Shown piece by piece: positions 34,869 to 44,823 of a stretch of 64,000 nucleotides of DNA. The notes beneath the pieces were generated by a model. That model searched no databases. It was not told where the DNA came from and worked only from the letters and a program-made list of their open reading frames with translations. Made by a program: the position numbers and the translations under genes. The stretch lies in the NCBI GenBank assembly GCA_900472485.1, contig UCII01000004.1:1-64000 (forward strand), in the 5' to 3' direction. How positions within the stretch are numbered: position 1 is the stretch's first letter; each line of letters starts with the position of its first letter. Source of the stretch: Hyphomicrobiales bacterium (GTDB lineage: Bacteria; Pseudomonadota; Alphaproteobacteria; Rhizobiales; Rhizobiaceae).

Positions 34869-35177
34869 GTGATCCGTCATATCGTCTTCTTTACCGTCCC
34901 CGATCGCGCCAAGCTTGAGGAGGTCCGTTCCGGCCTCTCGATCCTCACGGCCATTCCGCATGCGCGGCTTTTGGAGATCGGCACGAACGTCAAGACCGAT
35001 CAGCTTGGAACCGAAGTCGATCTGGTGGTCTACGGCGAATTCGACGACGAGGCGGCATTGGCGGCTTACAAGGCTCATCCGAATTACCAGCGCTCCATCG
35101 AGCGCGTTCGTCCGCTGCGCGAAATGCGCATTGCGGCAGACTATGAGACGGCGACGGCCGTCCGTAAACCTTTCTGA
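34869..35177 (+). CDS. Dabb (stress-responsive A/B barrel) domain protein
   Basis: A 102-residue ferredoxin-like barrel protein. The opening IRHIVFFTVPDRAKLEEVRS and the later VVYGEFDDEAALAAYKAHP are the Dabb signature. The GTG at 34869 is preceded by AAGGAG with good spacing, which fixes the start. Family members are dimeric and sometimes bind small aromatic molecules; no substrate can be inferred here. Confidence 0.85.
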   Translation: MIRHIVFFTVPDRAKLEEVRSGLSILTAIPHARLLEIGTNVKTDQLGTEVDLVVYGEFDDEAALAAYKAHPNYQRSIERVRPLREMRIAADYETATAVRKPF

Positions 35178-35725
35178 ACGTCTGGCCCGGGGCAGCCTTT
35201 TCAATGGATTGAGCACACCAGTGGAATCGGATTGTTGGCAAGCGGATTTTCGGCTTGAGGTTCTTCAATCAACTTTTGAAGCCCCGGCCTCAACTTGAGA
35301 GGAAATCGTGGCAAGCGATTCAAAGGACTCAAGGAAATCGCCACGCCTTATGCCGATAAGGCGTCTTCAGGCCGGTTGCATCGGCCACGAGGGGGCACTG
35401 TCATCTCGCCCACATGAACCGATGATAAGCGAGAATGATTAAAAATGGCTAAGCCTGCGGCTCCGGATGTGGTGCCCGCGAGCGCGGACATGCATTGATT
35501 CACGCATATCGCCGATAGATTGTATCGGTGCCGCGCTCTGGAGCGACAAACGGTTGCCGTTGTCATGTTGCAGTGGATTCACATTCAATAATTTCAAAGA
35601 CTTAACGCATCAGTCCGGCGCCCCTTGCGCCCCGTGGATCGAAAATTACAGCCCATTCATTTGCCATTCAGACGTGTTTGGGTAAATAATCGACCAAGTT
35701 CATATCCCTGTGGGAAGTCCGAAGC
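35178..35725 (+). other. Intergenic region before feuN
   Basis: 548 bases with no convincing gene. A 9-bp perfect palindromic hairpin, ACGCCTTAT/ATAAGGCGT with a GCCG loop, is at 35343-35364 and may terminate the Dabb transcript or be a regulator site. The stretch 35580-35725 is AT-richer and is the probable feuN promoter region. Confidence 0.35.
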
Positions 35726-35980
35726 ATGGCCTCATTTTCAAGCATGGCAGCAGCGGCCCTCGTCCTGGCCGGCTCGTCTGTTCTGCCGGCGCCAGCGCCG
35801 ACGTCGACCCTGGTCGCGCGCGCTAACAGCGATTGCAGTGAGGCAGCCGAGGAGGTGGTCGCCAAGACCGGTGGCCAGCTTCTTTCGGCACAACCTTCCG
35901 GCGACAGCTGTATCATCACCGTTCTCGTCCAGGGCAACGGCCAGCGCCCGCGCAAGGTGACGATGAAGGTGCCGATGTGA
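35726..35980 (+). CDS. feuN: FeuN, small periplasmic inhibitor of the FeuPQ system
   Basis: An 84-residue protein with an N-terminal signal sequence (SSMAAAALVLAGSSVLPAPA) and a small mature domain containing Cys37 and Cys62, likely a disulfide (DCSEAAEEVVAKTGGQLLSA and DSCIITVLVQGNGQRPRKV). It lies directly upstream of feuP-feuQ in the order known from Sinorhizobium meliloti, where FeuN is an essential periplasmic negative regulator of the FeuQ sensor. The assignment rests on position, size, signal peptide and the PepSY-like strand pattern. Confidence 0.75.
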   Translation: MASFSSMAAAALVLAGSSVLPAPAPTSTLVARANSDCSEAAEEVVAKTGGQLLSAQPSGDSCIITVLVQGNGQRPRKVTMKVPM

Positions 35981-36102
35981 TCCCCGCGCTTTTGGTGCCA
36001 ACCTAAAGCCTTGAATCTTACACGAAATCTTATTGTTTCCGTGATTCCACTGCACCACAATTTGCGGTACTGTTTCTCGAACCGGGGAAATTGGATTTAG
36101 AG

Positions 36103-36774
36103 ATGCGCATTCTCATAGTCGAAGACGATATCAACTTGAACCGTCAGCTTGCCGAGGCCTTGAAGGAGGCAGGCTATGTGGTCGATACGGCCTTTGATGG
36201 CGAGGAAGGGCATTTCCTCGGCGATACCGAGCCTTACGACGCGATCATCCTCGATATCGGCTTGCCTGAAATGGATGGCATCACAGTGCTTGAGAAATGG
36301 CGCGGCGCCGGGCGCACCGTGCCGGTGCTCCTCTTGACCGCCCGTGATCGCTGGAGCGACAAGGTGGCGGGCATCGATGCCGGTGCGGACGATTACGTCG
36401 CCAAGCCTTTCCATGTCGAGGAAGTGCTCGCCCGCATCCGCGCGCTCATCCGCCGCGCCGCGGGCCATGCCTCCTCGGAAATCGTCTGCGGTCCGGTGCG
36501 TCTCGACACCAAGAGCTCGAAGGCGACCGTCGACGGCAAGCCGCTCAAGCTTACGTCTCATGAATACCGGCTGCTTGCCTATCTCATGCATCACAAGGGC
36601 GAGGTCGTCTCCCGCACCGAGCTGGTCGAGCATATGTATGATCAGGATTTCGATCGGGATTCCAATACGATTGAAGTGTTTGTCGGGCGCCTTCGCAAGA
36701 AGATGGGTGTCGACCTGATCGAAACGGTTCGCGGCCTTGGTTACAGAATCCAAGCTCCAACCAATGCGAATTAA
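36103..36774 (+). CDS. feuP: FeuP, OmpR-family response regulator
   Basis: A 223-residue response regulator. The receiver domain has the acidic pair (VEDD, residues 6-9), the phosphoacceptor Asp51 (AIILDIGLPEMDG) and the switch Lys in AKPFHVEEVL. The C-terminal winged helix is OmpR/PhoB type (KLTSHEYRLLAYLMHHKGEV; NTIEVFVGRLRKKMG). In S. meliloti FeuP activates ndvA and genes for cyclic glucan export and is needed for symbiosis and low-osmolarity growth. Followed by feuQ with an 11-base overlap. Confidence 0.9.
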   Translation: MRILIVEDDINLNRQLAEALKEAGYVVDTAFDGEEGHFLGDTEPYDAIILDIGLPEMDGITVLEKWRGAGRTVPVLLLTARDRWSDKVAGIDAGADDYVAKPFHVEEVLARIRALIRRAAGHASSEIVCGPVRLDTKSSKATVDGKPLKLTSHEYRLLAYLMHHKGEVVSRTELVEHMYDQDFDRDSNTIEVFVGRLRKKMGVDLIETVRGLGYRIQAPTNAN

Positions 36775-38158
36775 GTCTCTCACCGCTCGCGTCCTGCTGC
36801 TGACCACGCTTTGGTCTGCTGTGGCGCTGGTGGTGATCGGCCTTGTCATCTCCGATATCTACCGCAAGAACGCCGAGCGCGGCTTTCAGGACCTATTGCG
36901 CGCCCAGCTCTATAACGTCATCAATTCCGTGACGATCGGTGATCAGGGTGCGCTGTCAGGCAGTCCGCAGCTTGGAGACCTCCGTTTCTCACAGCCGAAA
37001 ACCGGCTGGTATTGGATAGTCGAGCCGCTCGGCACATATACGTCAACCCCCTTGGTTTCGTCGTCGCTCGGTGCGTCGAACCTGCCGGTTCTATCCGTGC
37101 TGGAAGCGCCTTTCGATAAGAATTACGAGCGTTATTATATCGTCACCGACGCCTTCGGAAATCGCGTGCAGGTGGCGGAAACGGAAATCCAGTTCGATAC
37201 GGACCATGCGGCTCGGTTTCGCGTCACCGGCAATGTCGCCGTGGTCGAGGATGATGTCCGCAATTTCTCCCACAGCCTCTACTTCGCACTCATCGGCTTC
37301 GGCGTCGGCAGCTTGATCGTCAATGCGCTCGCCATTCTTTATGGCTTGAAGCCGCTCGATAAGGCGCGTGCGGCGCTGGAGCGTATCCGCGCCGGTGAAA
37401 GCGAGCGTCTGCAAGGTGACTTTCCGCGCGAGATCCTGCCGCTTGCCAATGAGATCAATGCGCTGATCGATAGTAACCGGCGTATCGTCGAGCGCGCCCG
37501 CATGCAGGTCGGCAATCTCGCACACTCGCTAAAAACGCCGATTGCGGTTCTTCTGAATGAATCCCGTGTCTTGGAGCGCTCGCATGGCGATCTGGTAAAG
37601 AACCAGGCCGAGGCGATGCAGGGTCAGGTGCAATCCTATCTCAATCGTGCCCGCATCGCTGCGCAGCGCGAATCCGTGCTGGCGCGCACTGAAGCCGAGC
37701 CGGCGCTGGAGCGGCTCGTCCGTGTCATGCGTCGGCTGAACGCCGACAAGGAGTTCGAACTCTCCGTCTCGCCCAATCTGGCGCTCGCCATGGAGCAGCA
37801 GGATCTTGAGGAGACGGTCGGCAATCTCCTTGAAAATGCCGCCCGCTTTGCCGAACACAAGGTGCGTCTGGTTGCAAGCGAGGCGCCGGCCGAGGTCAAG
37901 GGCATCGATCCGGCGCGTCGCCATTGGGTGGAACTGGTGGTTGAGGACGATGGCCCCGGGCTGGAGCCGGATCAGATCCGCGAAGCCCTAAAGCGCGGGC
38001 GTAGACTGGATGAGAGCAAGCCTGGCACCGGTCTCGGCCTATCGATCGTCAGCGAGATCACGAATGAATATCAAGGCCGTTTCGAGCTCTCCCGGGGCAG
38101 CTGGGGCGGGCTTCGCGCGAGCCTAATTTTGCCGGGCTTGACGAAGGATGTTGCGTGA
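36764..38158 (+). CDS. feuQ: FeuQ, sensor histidine kinase
   Basis: A 464-residue membrane kinase of the PhoQ type. The first helix (VLLLTTLWSAVALVVIGLVI) is followed by a periplasmic sensor of about 140 residues, the second helix (LYFALIGFGVGSLIVNALAI), a HAMP-like linker, the H-box GNLAHSLKTPIAVLLNESRV, and the ATPase domain (N box GNLLENAARFAEH; G1 EDDGPGLEP; G2 KPGTGLGLSIVSEI). It partners with FeuP, and by analogy its activity is restrained by FeuN in the periplasm. Start chosen as the ATG that gives MRIKSLTARVLLL. Confidence 0.9.
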   Translation: MRIKSLTARVLLLTTLWSAVALVVIGLVISDIYRKNAERGFQDLLRAQLYNVINSVTIGDQGALSGSPQLGDLRFSQPKTGWYWIVEPLGTYTSTPLVSSSLGASNLPVLSVLEAPFDKNYERYYIVTDAFGNRVQVAETEIQFDTDHAARFRVTGNVAVVEDDVRNFSHSLYFALIGFGVGSLIVNALAILYGLKPLDKARAALERIRAGESERLQGDFPREILPLANEINALIDSNRRIVERARMQVGNLAHSLKTPIAVLLNESRVLERSHGDLVKNQAEAMQGQVQSYLNRARIAAQRESVLARTEAEPALERLVRVMRRLNADKEFELSVSPNLALAMEQQDLEETVGNLLENAARFAEHKVRLVASEAPAEVKGIDPARRHWVELVVEDDGPGLEPDQIREALKRGRRLDESKPGTGLGLSIVSEITNEYQGRFELSRGSWGGLRASLILPGLTKDVA

Positions 38159-38249
38159 GGAACGGCATGATGCCAAAAAGGCGTTGTGGGTCATGATGAT
38201 GCCGCAGCGCAGTACCTATGGTTTTGCTTTTTGATACTGGTTCGGTTGT

Positions 38250-38681
38250 ATGAAGCTTCGTACCTTTTTTCTAGTTGTCCCCTCTATTTTCACAGCGGTT
38301 GCGCTTTCAGGTTGCTCGACGACAAGTAGCCTGGGAGGCGGCAAGAGCCTGTTTTCGTCTGCGAAGCCTCCGGCTTCCGCAACCTTCATCAATGCTCTTG
38401 ATGGTGGCATCGTCGAGCGCACCGGCATCAAACTCAGCGACAGCGACAAGCAGCGGGCGCTGGAAGCCGAATATCGCGCACTTGAGACCTCGCCGCTTGG
38501 CCAACCCGTGGCATGGAAGGGCAGGAATGCGAGTGGCGAGGTTGTCCCCGCTGCGCCCTATCAGGTCGGTTCCCAGAATTGCCGGCAATATACTCATATA
38601 GTCACGGTCGACGGCAAGCCGACGACGGCAAGGGGTGCGGCCTGCCGCAACGACGACGGCACTTGGACGCCGCTTGAATAG
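38250..38681 (+). CDS. Outer-membrane lipoprotein, 17-kDa surface-antigen-like
   Basis: A 143-residue lipoprotein precursor. The lipobox is LSGC with the modified cysteine at residue 22. The mature part has the SDSDKQRALEAEYRALETSP helix and the QNCRQYTHIVTVDGKPTTAR motif common to the RT0821/Lpp0805 surface-protein family, with Cys pairs at about 110 and 132. It lies 91 bases after feuQ and may belong to the FeuP regulon, an inference from position only. Confidence 0.82.
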   Translation: MKLRTFFLVVPSIFTAVALSGCSTTSSLGGGKSLFSSAKPPASATFINALDGGIVERTGIKLSDSDKQRALEAEYRALETSPLGQPVAWKGRNASGEVVPAAPYQVGSQNCRQYTHIVTVDGKPTTARGAACRNDDGTWTPLE

Positions 38682-38776
38682 GCGTCTGCACTGAAGGGCG
38701 CGGCCAAACGCCTCAAATCTTCGTCAGATAGCCTTTCCCGGTTGGAATAAGCGCCCCGTTAAAGTATTGGGCGTCT

Positions 38777-39919
38777 ATGCTGTTCTGGATTCTCGTGGCC
38801 GTTCTTACGGCGGTTGTTGGCGCTGTGCTGCTCTATCCTCTTCTGCGTGGTGCGAAGGAGGCGGAGGAGCGTCGTTCCGGAGAGGCCGAGGTTTATCGCG
38901 ATCAGCTTCGTGAATTGGAGCGCGATCTTGCCGGCGGCCTCATCTCCGCACAGGAGGCTGGCTATGCCCGCGCCGAAATCGGACGGCGCCTCATCGCTGC
39001 TGCCAAGGATGAGAAGACAACAGTGAAATCGCCTGCGCATGGCAGCTATCGTCTTGCCCAGGCCTTCATCATCGTTCTTCTTCCGGCCGTTGGTCTCTGT
39101 CTGTATCTCGTCAATGGCGATCCCGGCCTGCCGGCGCAGCCGCTGGAAGCGCGGCTCGAAAAGCCAGGAAGCGATCTCGCCATTTCGATCGTCAAGATCG
39201 AGCAACATCTGGCCAAAAACCCGGATGATGCCAAGGGATGGGAGGTCCTGGCGCCGATCTATTTCAAGACCAACCGGATCGGCGATGCCGAGCTTGCCTA
39301 TCGCAACGTCATCCGCCTGCTGGGGCCGAACGCAACTCGGCTTGGCGATCTGGGCGAGGTGCTGGTCGTCAAGGCTAATGGCATCGTAACGGCGGAGGCG
39401 CGCGGCGTGCTGCAGCAATCCCTAGCGCTCGATGCCGCCAATCCGCGCACGCTTTTCTATCTGGCGCTCGCGCTGGAGCAAGAGGGGAAGGCGGCCGATG
39501 CGAAAACTGCCTTCGAGGCACTCGCGAAACAATCGCCACCTGACGCGCCCTGGCTTGCTGTTGTCGATCAACACATTGTCAAGAATGGCGGCCAGCCGAC
39601 GGCATCGGCGAACGACAAGGCACCCGGCAATCCGACCGCGGAGGATATCGCTGCGGCCAATGCGCTGAGCAGCGGCGATCGCCAGCAGATGATCCGCGGT
39701 ATGGTCGATAGCCTCGATGCCAAGCTCAAGCAGGATCCGAAGAATTTCGAGGGCTGGATGCGGTTGATCCGCTCCTATGCGGTGTTGAATGATCGGGAAC
39801 GCGCAGCGGATGCGTTGAAGCGCGGTCTCGCGGCCTTTCCGGCCAATGGAGGGGAGGGCCAGCAGCTTTTGGCGCTGGCGAAGGAATTGGGATTGCCGAC
39901 GGAGGAGACGCAGCAATGA
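38777..39919 (+). CDS. ccmI: CcmI (CycH), cytochrome c maturation TPR protein
   Basis: A 380-residue subunit of the cytochrome c haem lyase, which holds apocytochrome c for haem ligation. The first helix ([20 protein letters not shown]) leads to a cytoplasmic loop with a leucine-zipper-like segment ([20 protein letters not shown]); a second helix ([17 protein letters not shown]) is followed by periplasmic TPR repeats (for example [34 protein letters not shown]). First gene of the ccmI-E-F-H operon; its stop overlaps the ccmE start. Confidence 0.92.
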   Translation: MLFWILVAVLTAVVGAVLLYPLLRGAKEAEERRSGEAEVYRDQLRELERDLAGGLISAQEAGYARAEIGRRLIAAAKDEKTTVKSPAHGSYRLAQAFIIVLLPAVGLCLYLVNGDPGLPAQPLEARLEKPGSDLAISIVKIEQHLAKNPDDAKGWEVLAPIYFKTNRIGDAELAYRNVIRLLGPNATRLGDLGEVLVVKANGIVTAEARGVLQQSLALDAANPRTLFYLALALEQEGKAADAKTAFEALAKQSPPDAPWLAVVDQHIVKNGGQPTASANDKAPGNPTAEDIAAANALSSGDRQQMIRGMVDSLDAKLKQDPKNFEGWMRLIRSYAVLNDRERAADALKRGLAAFPANGGEGQQLLALAKELGLPTEETQQ

Positions 39920-40365
39920 CCCGCAAGCAGAAACGACTGGCTGTGATCGCCGGCGGCATGGGTTTCATCGCTGTTGCCGTGCTGCTCGTCCTTTTCGCCT
40001 TCAGCCAGTCGGTCGCCTATTTCTACATGCCGGCAGATCTCGCCAAAACGCCGGTCAATGCCGGCACGCTGATCCGCCTCGGCGGGCTTGTCGGGGAGGG
40101 CTCGATCGTGCGCGGTCACGGAACGCAGGTTCAATTCTCGGTCACCGACGGCACCGATACGATCAAGGTCAAATATGACGGCATCCTGCCGGATCTGTTC
40201 CGCGAAGGACAGGGTGTCGTCACCGAAGGCAAGTTTGAGCCGGGCAGCGACGTTTTCGTTGCCGACAGCGTACTCGCCAAGCATGATGAGCGCTACATGC
40301 CGAAGCAGGTCGCCGACAAGCTGAAGGCTGATGGCGTGTGGAAAGGCGAGGAGGCCAGCCAATGA
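39916..40365 (+). CDS. ccmE: CcmE (CycJ), periplasmic haem chaperone
   Basis: A 149-residue haem chaperone that binds haem covalently and hands it to CcmF. One N-terminal helix ([20 protein letters not shown]) anchors an OB-fold domain. The haem-binding His123 is in [11 protein letters not shown], with the conserved Tyr four residues later. Overlaps both neighbours by 4 bases. Confidence 0.95.
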   Translation: MTRKQKRLAVIAGGMGFIAVAVLLVLFAFSQSVAYFYMPADLAKTPVNAGTLIRLGGLVGEGSIVRGHGTQVQFSVTDGTDTIKVKYDGILPDLFREGQGVVTEGKFEPGSDVFVADSVLAKHDERYMPKQVADKLKADGVWKGEEASQ

Positions 40366-42350
40366 TCATCGAGCTCGGACACTATGCCCTGGTGCTGGCG
40401 CTCGCGACCGCGCTGATCGTCTCCATCCTGCCTGTTATCGGCGCCCGGCGCGGTGACGTGTCGATGATGAATATCGCCCCGGTCGGCGCGATCGTCATGT
40501 TTCTGCTGGTCGCCTTCTCCTTCGGCGTGCTGACCTATGCCTATGTTGCTTCCGATTTCTCCGTTCTCAACGTCTGGGCCAATTCCCACTCGCTGATGCC
40601 GCTGATCTTCAAGATCTCCGGCGTCTGGGGCAATCACGAGGGATCGATGATGCTTTGGCTGTTGATCCTGGCGCTGTTCAGTGCGCTCGTTGCGCTATAC
40701 GGGCGCAATCTGCCCGACGTGCTGCGCGCTAACGTGCTCGCCGTGCAGTCGTGGATCTCCTCGGCCTTTCTGGTCTTCATTCTGCTTACCTCGAATCCGT
40801 TCCTTCGGCTCAACCCGGCGCCGGCCGAGGGCAAGGATCTTAATCCCGTCCTCCAGGATGTCGGCCTGGCGATCCATCCACCCTTGCTCTATCTCGGCTA
40901 TGTCGGCTTTTCCGTCTGCTTCTCCTTCGCCGTCGCCGCACTTCTGGAAGGGCGTATCGATGCCGCCTGGGCGCGGTGGGTTCGCCCCTGGACGCTCGCT
41001 GCCTGGAGTTTCCTGACGCTCGGCATCGCCATGGGTTCTTATTGGGCCTATTACGAGCTCGGCTGGGGCGGCTGGTGGTTTTGGGACCCGGTGGAAAATG
41101 CCTCTTTCATGCCCTGGCTTGCCGGCACGGCGCTGCTGCATTCGGCTGTTGTCATGGAAAAGCGCGACGCCCTGAAGATCTGGACGGTGCTGCTGGCGAT
41201 CCTCACCTTCTCGCTGTCGCTGCTTGGTACCTTCCTCGTTCGCTCAGGAGTGCTGACTTCGGTCCATTCCTTCGCCAGCGATCCGACGCGCGGTATCTTC
41301 ATCCTCTGCATATTGCTGATCTTTATCGGCGGTGCCCTGTCGCTGTTTGCCCTGCGCGCCCCGAAGCTTGCCGCCGGCGGATTGTTCGCGCCAATCTCGC
41401 GCGAGGGCGCGCTGGTGCTGAACAACCTGATCCTGACGGTTGCCTGCGGCACGGTTTTGACCGGCACGCTCTATCCGCTGGCGCTCGAAACACTGACCGG
41501 TGACAAGATTTCCGTCGGCCCGCCCTTCTTCAACATGACATTCGGACTGTTGATGACCCCGATCCTCGTTGCCGTGCCGTTCGGCCCGCTGCTCGCCTGG
41601 AAGCGCGGCGATCTGCTCGGTGCGCTGCAGAGGCTTTATGTCATCGCGAGCCTGGCCTTCCTGGCCGGCCTTGTCCTGTTCTATGTCGAGCATGGTGGGC
41701 CGGTGCTTGCTGCTCTCGGCCTCGCCGCCGGTTTCTTCCTGGTCTTCGGCGCCTTGGTCGATCTCTGGTATCGCGCCGGCGTCGGCAAGGTGGCGGCGGG
41801 TGTCGCCTGGCGGCGCTTGAGCGGGCTGCCGCGCTCGGCCTTCGGCACCGCTCTTGCCCATGCGGGTCTCGGCATCACCGTACTCGGCATTGTTGCGGTG
41901 ACCACCTTCGAGGGGGAGCACATCACCAGCATGAAGCCGAGTGAGACAGCCGAACTCGGCGGCTACAGCCTGCGCTTTGACGGCGTGCAGCCGGGTGTCG
42001 GCCCCAATTTCACAGAAGATCGCGCTCACTTCACCGTTAGCCGTGGCGGGGTTGCCTTTGCGGAAATGTCCTCCGCCAAGCGTGTCTTCACGGCAAGCCG
42101 CACGGCGACTACCGAATCCGGCATCCTCACGCTCGGCCTCAACCAGCTCTATGTGTCGGTCGGCGATGCCGGCAAGGATGGCGGCATGGTCGTGCGCATC
42201 TGGTGGAAGCCGTTTATTCTTTGCATCTGGCTGGGCGCGCTCATCATGGCGATCGGCGGCTTCGTATCGCTCAGCGACCGTCGTCTGCGCGTCGGCGCCC
42301 CGAGCCGTAAGGCGAAACCGGCTCGTCCGGCGATGGAGCCGGCCGAATGA
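40362..42350 (+). CDS. ccmF: CcmF (CycK), haem lyase core subunit
   Basis: A 662-residue integral membrane protein that attaches haem to apocytochrome c. The tryptophan-rich WWD motif is seen as [20 protein letters not shown], flanked by conserved periplasmic histidines (for example [14 protein letters not shown]). About 15 helices are predicted. The start ATG overlaps the ccmE stop, and the in-frame sequence upstream is inside ccmE. The stop overlaps ccmH by 4 bases. Confidence 0.95.
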   Translation: MIIELGHYALVLALATALIVSILPVIGARRGDVSMMNIAPVGAIVMFLLVAFSFGVLTYAYVASDFSVLNVWANSHSLMPLIFKISGVWGNHEGSMMLWLLILALFSALVALYGRNLPDVLRANVLAVQSWISSAFLVFILLTSNPFLRLNPAPAEGKDLNPVLQDVGLAIHPPLLYLGYVGFSVCFSFAVAALLEGRIDAAWARWVRPWTLAAWSFLTLGIAMGSYWAYYELGWGGWWFWDPVENASFMPWLAGTALLHSAVVMEKRDALKIWTVLLAILTFSLSLLGTFLVRSGVLTSVHSFASDPTRGIFILCILLIFIGGALSLFALRAPKLAAGGLFAPISREGALVLNNLILTVACGTVLTGTLYPLALETLTGDKISVGPPFFNMTFGLLMTPILVAVPFGPLLAWKRGDLLGALQRLYVIASLAFLAGLVLFYVEHGGPVLAALGLAAGFFLVFGALVDLWYRAGVGKVAAGVAWRRLSGLPRSAFGTALAHAGLGITVLGIVAVTTFEGEHITSMKPSETAELGGYSLRFDGVQPGVGPNFTEDRAHFTVSRGGVAFAEMSSAKRVFTASRTATTESGILTLGLNQLYVSVGDAGKDGGMVVRIWWKPFILCIWLGALIMAIGGFVSLSDRRLRVGAPSRKAKPARPAMEPAE

Positions 42351-42913
42351 TAGGTTTGATTGTCATCCCCCCATCCCCCCCTCGGAGAGAAGGTGCCCGA
42401 AGGGCGAATGAGGGGGGATTCCCCATCAAGAATAGAGGGGCTGGAAAGAAGGCAGGGGTGTTCGTCGGCCTGCTTATGCTGCTGGCATTGCTCTTTGCCG
42501 CGGCACCCGCCTTTGCCGTCAATCCCGATGAAGTTCTGCCCGATCCGGCCTTGGAGGCGCGGGCGCGCACCATCTCGGCCGAATTGCGCTGCATGGTCTG
42601 CCAGAACCAATCCATCGATGATTCCAATGCCGATCTCGCGCGTGACCTGCGCTTGCTGGTGCGCAAGCGCCTGACCGATGGCGACACCGATCGGCAGGTG
42701 CTTGATTACATCGTCTCCCGCTATGGCGAGTTCGTGCTGCTCAAGCCGCGCCTGAGCGCGAAGACCTATATTCTCTGGGGCGCACCGATCGCGCTTTTCT
42801 TAGCAGGTGGACTGGCCCTTGCCGTCTATGCGCGTCGTCGTACCGGCAAGCCCACCGGCAACCCTCTGAGTGCCGATGAAGAGGCGCAGTTGAAAGACAT
42901 CCTGGGGAAGTGA
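42347..42913 (+). CDS. ccmH: CcmH (CycL), thioreductase subunit, with an unusual N-terminal extension
   Basis: Up to 188 residues. CcmH keeps the apocytochrome CXXCH thiols reduced; its own redox motif is [10 protein letters not shown] (Cys82, Cys85). A signal-like helix ([20 protein letters not shown]) precedes the mature domain, and a C-terminal helix anchors it ([20 protein letters not shown]). Oddly, the 37 residues before the signal are encoded partly by a palindromic intergenic repeat ([20 protein letters not shown]). The ATG at 42347 keeps the 4-base overlap with ccmF, but a GTG at 42458 with an AGAAGG site upstream would give a normal-length signal peptide. Which start is used is not settled. 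Confidence 0.88.
   Translation: MIGLIVIPPSPPRREGARRANEGGFPIKNRGAGKKAGVFVGLLMLLALLFAAAPAFAVNPDEVLPDPALEARARTISAELRCMVCQNQSIDDSNADLARDLRLLVRKRLTDGDTDRQVLDYIVSRYGEFVLLKPRLSAKTYILWGAPIALFLAGGLALAVYARRRTGKPTGNPLSADEEAQLKDILGK
42373..42419. repeat. Palindromic repeat inserted in the 5' end of ccmH
   Basis: Outer arms ATCCCCCC (42373-42380) and GGGGGGAT (42412-42419), with an inner GCCC-GAA-GGGC hairpin. On the other strand it contains CATTCGCCCTTCGGGCACC, the pattern of a widespread rhizobial intergenic palindrome. It stays in frame with ccmH. Confidence 0.7.
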
Positions 42914-43081
42914 CGCGGCCTTCATCTTCCGTCGTCATATTGCAACGATTTCCTTACATTACGAATTTTTCATGGGGCGGACAGTTCGTTGTAAGGTGCC
43001 GTGCCCTATATCTCCGTCATGATGAACCATAGCCGGTTCTCCCGGCGCCAATCCGACGAGAAAAGAGAAGGTAATTCGCAT

Positions 43082-44638
43082 ATGTTCAGGAATATCAAGG
43101 ACACCTTGTCCCGCAGCACTGCTATGAAGGCTTCCGTCGTCGCCGGCCTCGCTGTCGCTGCCCTGGCAACGGGTGTTCCGGCCGTAGTCACCGGTGCCTA
43201 TGCCGATGCCGTCAACGTTCAGGCGCCGCAGGTTCCGAGCTTCGCCAATGTGGTGGACGCCGTATCGCCGGCTGTCGTGTCCGTTCGCGTCGAATCTCGC
43301 GTCAACTCGGTTGCCGACGAGGATGATTCTTTCGGTCTCGGCCGCGGCTTCGATGACCTTCCGGACGATCACCCGTTGAAGAAGTTCTTCCGCCAGTTCG
43401 AGCAGCAGCAGGGTCGCGGCCAGCAGCATGGCCAGAACCAGCAGAAGAATTCCGATGACAAGGGCCGCCTGCGCCCGGTCGCTCAAGGATCCGGTTTCTT
43501 CGTCTCCGAAGACGGCTACATCGTCACCAACAATCACGTCGTTTCCGATGGTGCCGCTTTCGTCGTCGTCCTCAATGACGGCACCGAACTCGACGCCAAG
43601 CTCGTCGGCAAGGATAGCCGCACCGATCTTGCCGTCCTGAAGGTCGATCCCAAGGGCAAGAAGTTCACCTATGTCGGCTGGGCCGATGACTCCAAGGTCC
43701 GCGTTGGCGATTGGGTCGTTGCCGTCGGCAATCCGTTCGGCCTTGGCGGCACGGTCACGGCCGGTATCGTCTCGGCTCGCGGCCGCGACATTCATTCCGG
43801 TCCCTATGACGATTACATCCAGATCGACGCGCCGGTGAACAAGGGCAACTCGGGTGGCCCGACTTTCAATCTCAACGGCCAAGTGGTCGGCATCAACACC
43901 GCCATCTTCTCGCAGTCGGGCGGCAGCGTCGGCATCGCCTTCGCAATTCCGGCCACGACCGCCAAGGATGTCGTAACCGACTTGATCAAGACCGGCACGG
44001 TTTCGCGCGGCTGGCTCGGCGTTCAGATCCAGCCCGTCACCAAGGACATCGCCGAATCCCTCGGCCTGTCCGAAGCAAGCGGTGCTCTGGTCGTCTCCCC
44101 GCAGGATGGCTCGCCTGGTCAGAAGGCCGGCATCAAGAATGGCGACGTCGTGACGGCGGTCAATGGCGATCCGGTGAAGGATCCGCGTGATCTCGCTCGT
44201 CGCATCGGCGCCATGCAGCCGGGCTCCAAGGTCGATGTTTCGATCTGGCGTGCTGGCAAATCGCAGTCGGTCACGGTCGAACTCGGCACGCTTCCCGCCG
44301 ATCAGAACCAGGCCTCCAATGACGACTCGCAGCCGGATCAGCAGCCGCAGCAGCCGTCCTCCGAGAAGGCGCTGGCTGACCTCGGCCTCACCGTCGGCCC
44401 TTCCGACGATGGCAAGGGTGTCGCGATCACCGCTGTCGATCCCGACTCCGATGCCGCCGACAAGGGCGTGAAGGAGGGCGAGAAGATCACCTCGGTCAAC
44501 AACCAGCAGGTCTCGAACGCCGGCGACATCGCCAAGGTCATCGAGCAGGCGAAGAAGGATGGCCGCACGCGCGCCCTGTTCCAGATTCAGTCCGGCAATG
44601 GCAGCCGCTTCGTCGCACTCCCGATCAATGCCGGTTGA
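43082..44638 (+). CDS. degP: DegP/HtrA-family periplasmic serine endoprotease
   Basis: A 518-residue Do-type protease/chaperone for misfolded envelope proteins. A signal peptide (ASVVAGLAVAALATGVPAVV, cleavage near residue 42) precedes the trypsin-like domain with His152 (TNNHVV), Asp182 (SRTDLAVL) and Ser257 (GNSGGP). Two PDZ domains follow (~residues 285-375 and ~425-515), joined by a Gln/Asp-rich linker. A Gln-rich loop lies ahead of the catalytic domain. The ATG at 43082 has AGAAGG upstream; earlier in-frame ATGs at 43001 and 43025 would add an arginine-rich stretch before the signal. Position after the ccm operon is typical of rhizobia. Confidence 0.93.
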   Translation: MFRNIKDTLSRSTAMKASVVAGLAVAALATGVPAVVTGAYADAVNVQAPQVPSFANVVDAVSPAVVSVRVESRVNSVADEDDSFGLGRGFDDLPDDHPLKKFFRQFEQQQGRGQQHGQNQQKNSDDKGRLRPVAQGSGFFVSEDGYIVTNNHVVSDGAAFVVVLNDGTELDAKLVGKDSRTDLAVLKVDPKGKKFTYVGWADDSKVRVGDWVVAVGNPFGLGGTVTAGIVSARGRDIHSGPYDDYIQIDAPVNKGNSGGPTFNLNGQVVGINTAIFSQSGGSVGIAFAIPATTAKDVVTDLIKTGTVSRGWLGVQIQPVTKDIAESLGLSEASGALVVSPQDGSPGQKAGIKNGDVVTAVNGDPVKDPRDLARRIGAMQPGSKVDVSIWRAGKSQSVTVELGTLPADQNQASNDDSQPDQQPQQPSSEKALADLGLTVGPSDDGKGVAITAVDPDSDAADKGVKEGEKITSVNNQQVSNAGDIAKVIEQAKKDGRTRALFQIQSGNGSRFVALPINAG

Positions 44639-44662
44639 TCCTTTAAGCGAATGAAATGAATC

Positions 44663-44702
44663 AGGAAGCCGCGCAGGCCACGGCTTGCACGGCTTCCTTT
44701 TT
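44663..44702 (+). terminator. Intrinsic terminator after degP
   Basis: A 9-bp perfect stem AGGAAGCCG/CGGCTTCCT (44663-44671, 44690-44698) followed by TTTTT. It separates degP from the regulator gene downstream. Confidence 0.85.
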
Positions 44703-44823
44703 ACAACATATCAAAGATGACTGGCTCCAAGGCAGGTGAAAGATGACAACCGCTAGCCAACATGCCGTGAATTCTCCTGATTCTGGTTGTGCCGAGGCTG
44801 CGTCGGCAGGTAATGTCGCTCAT

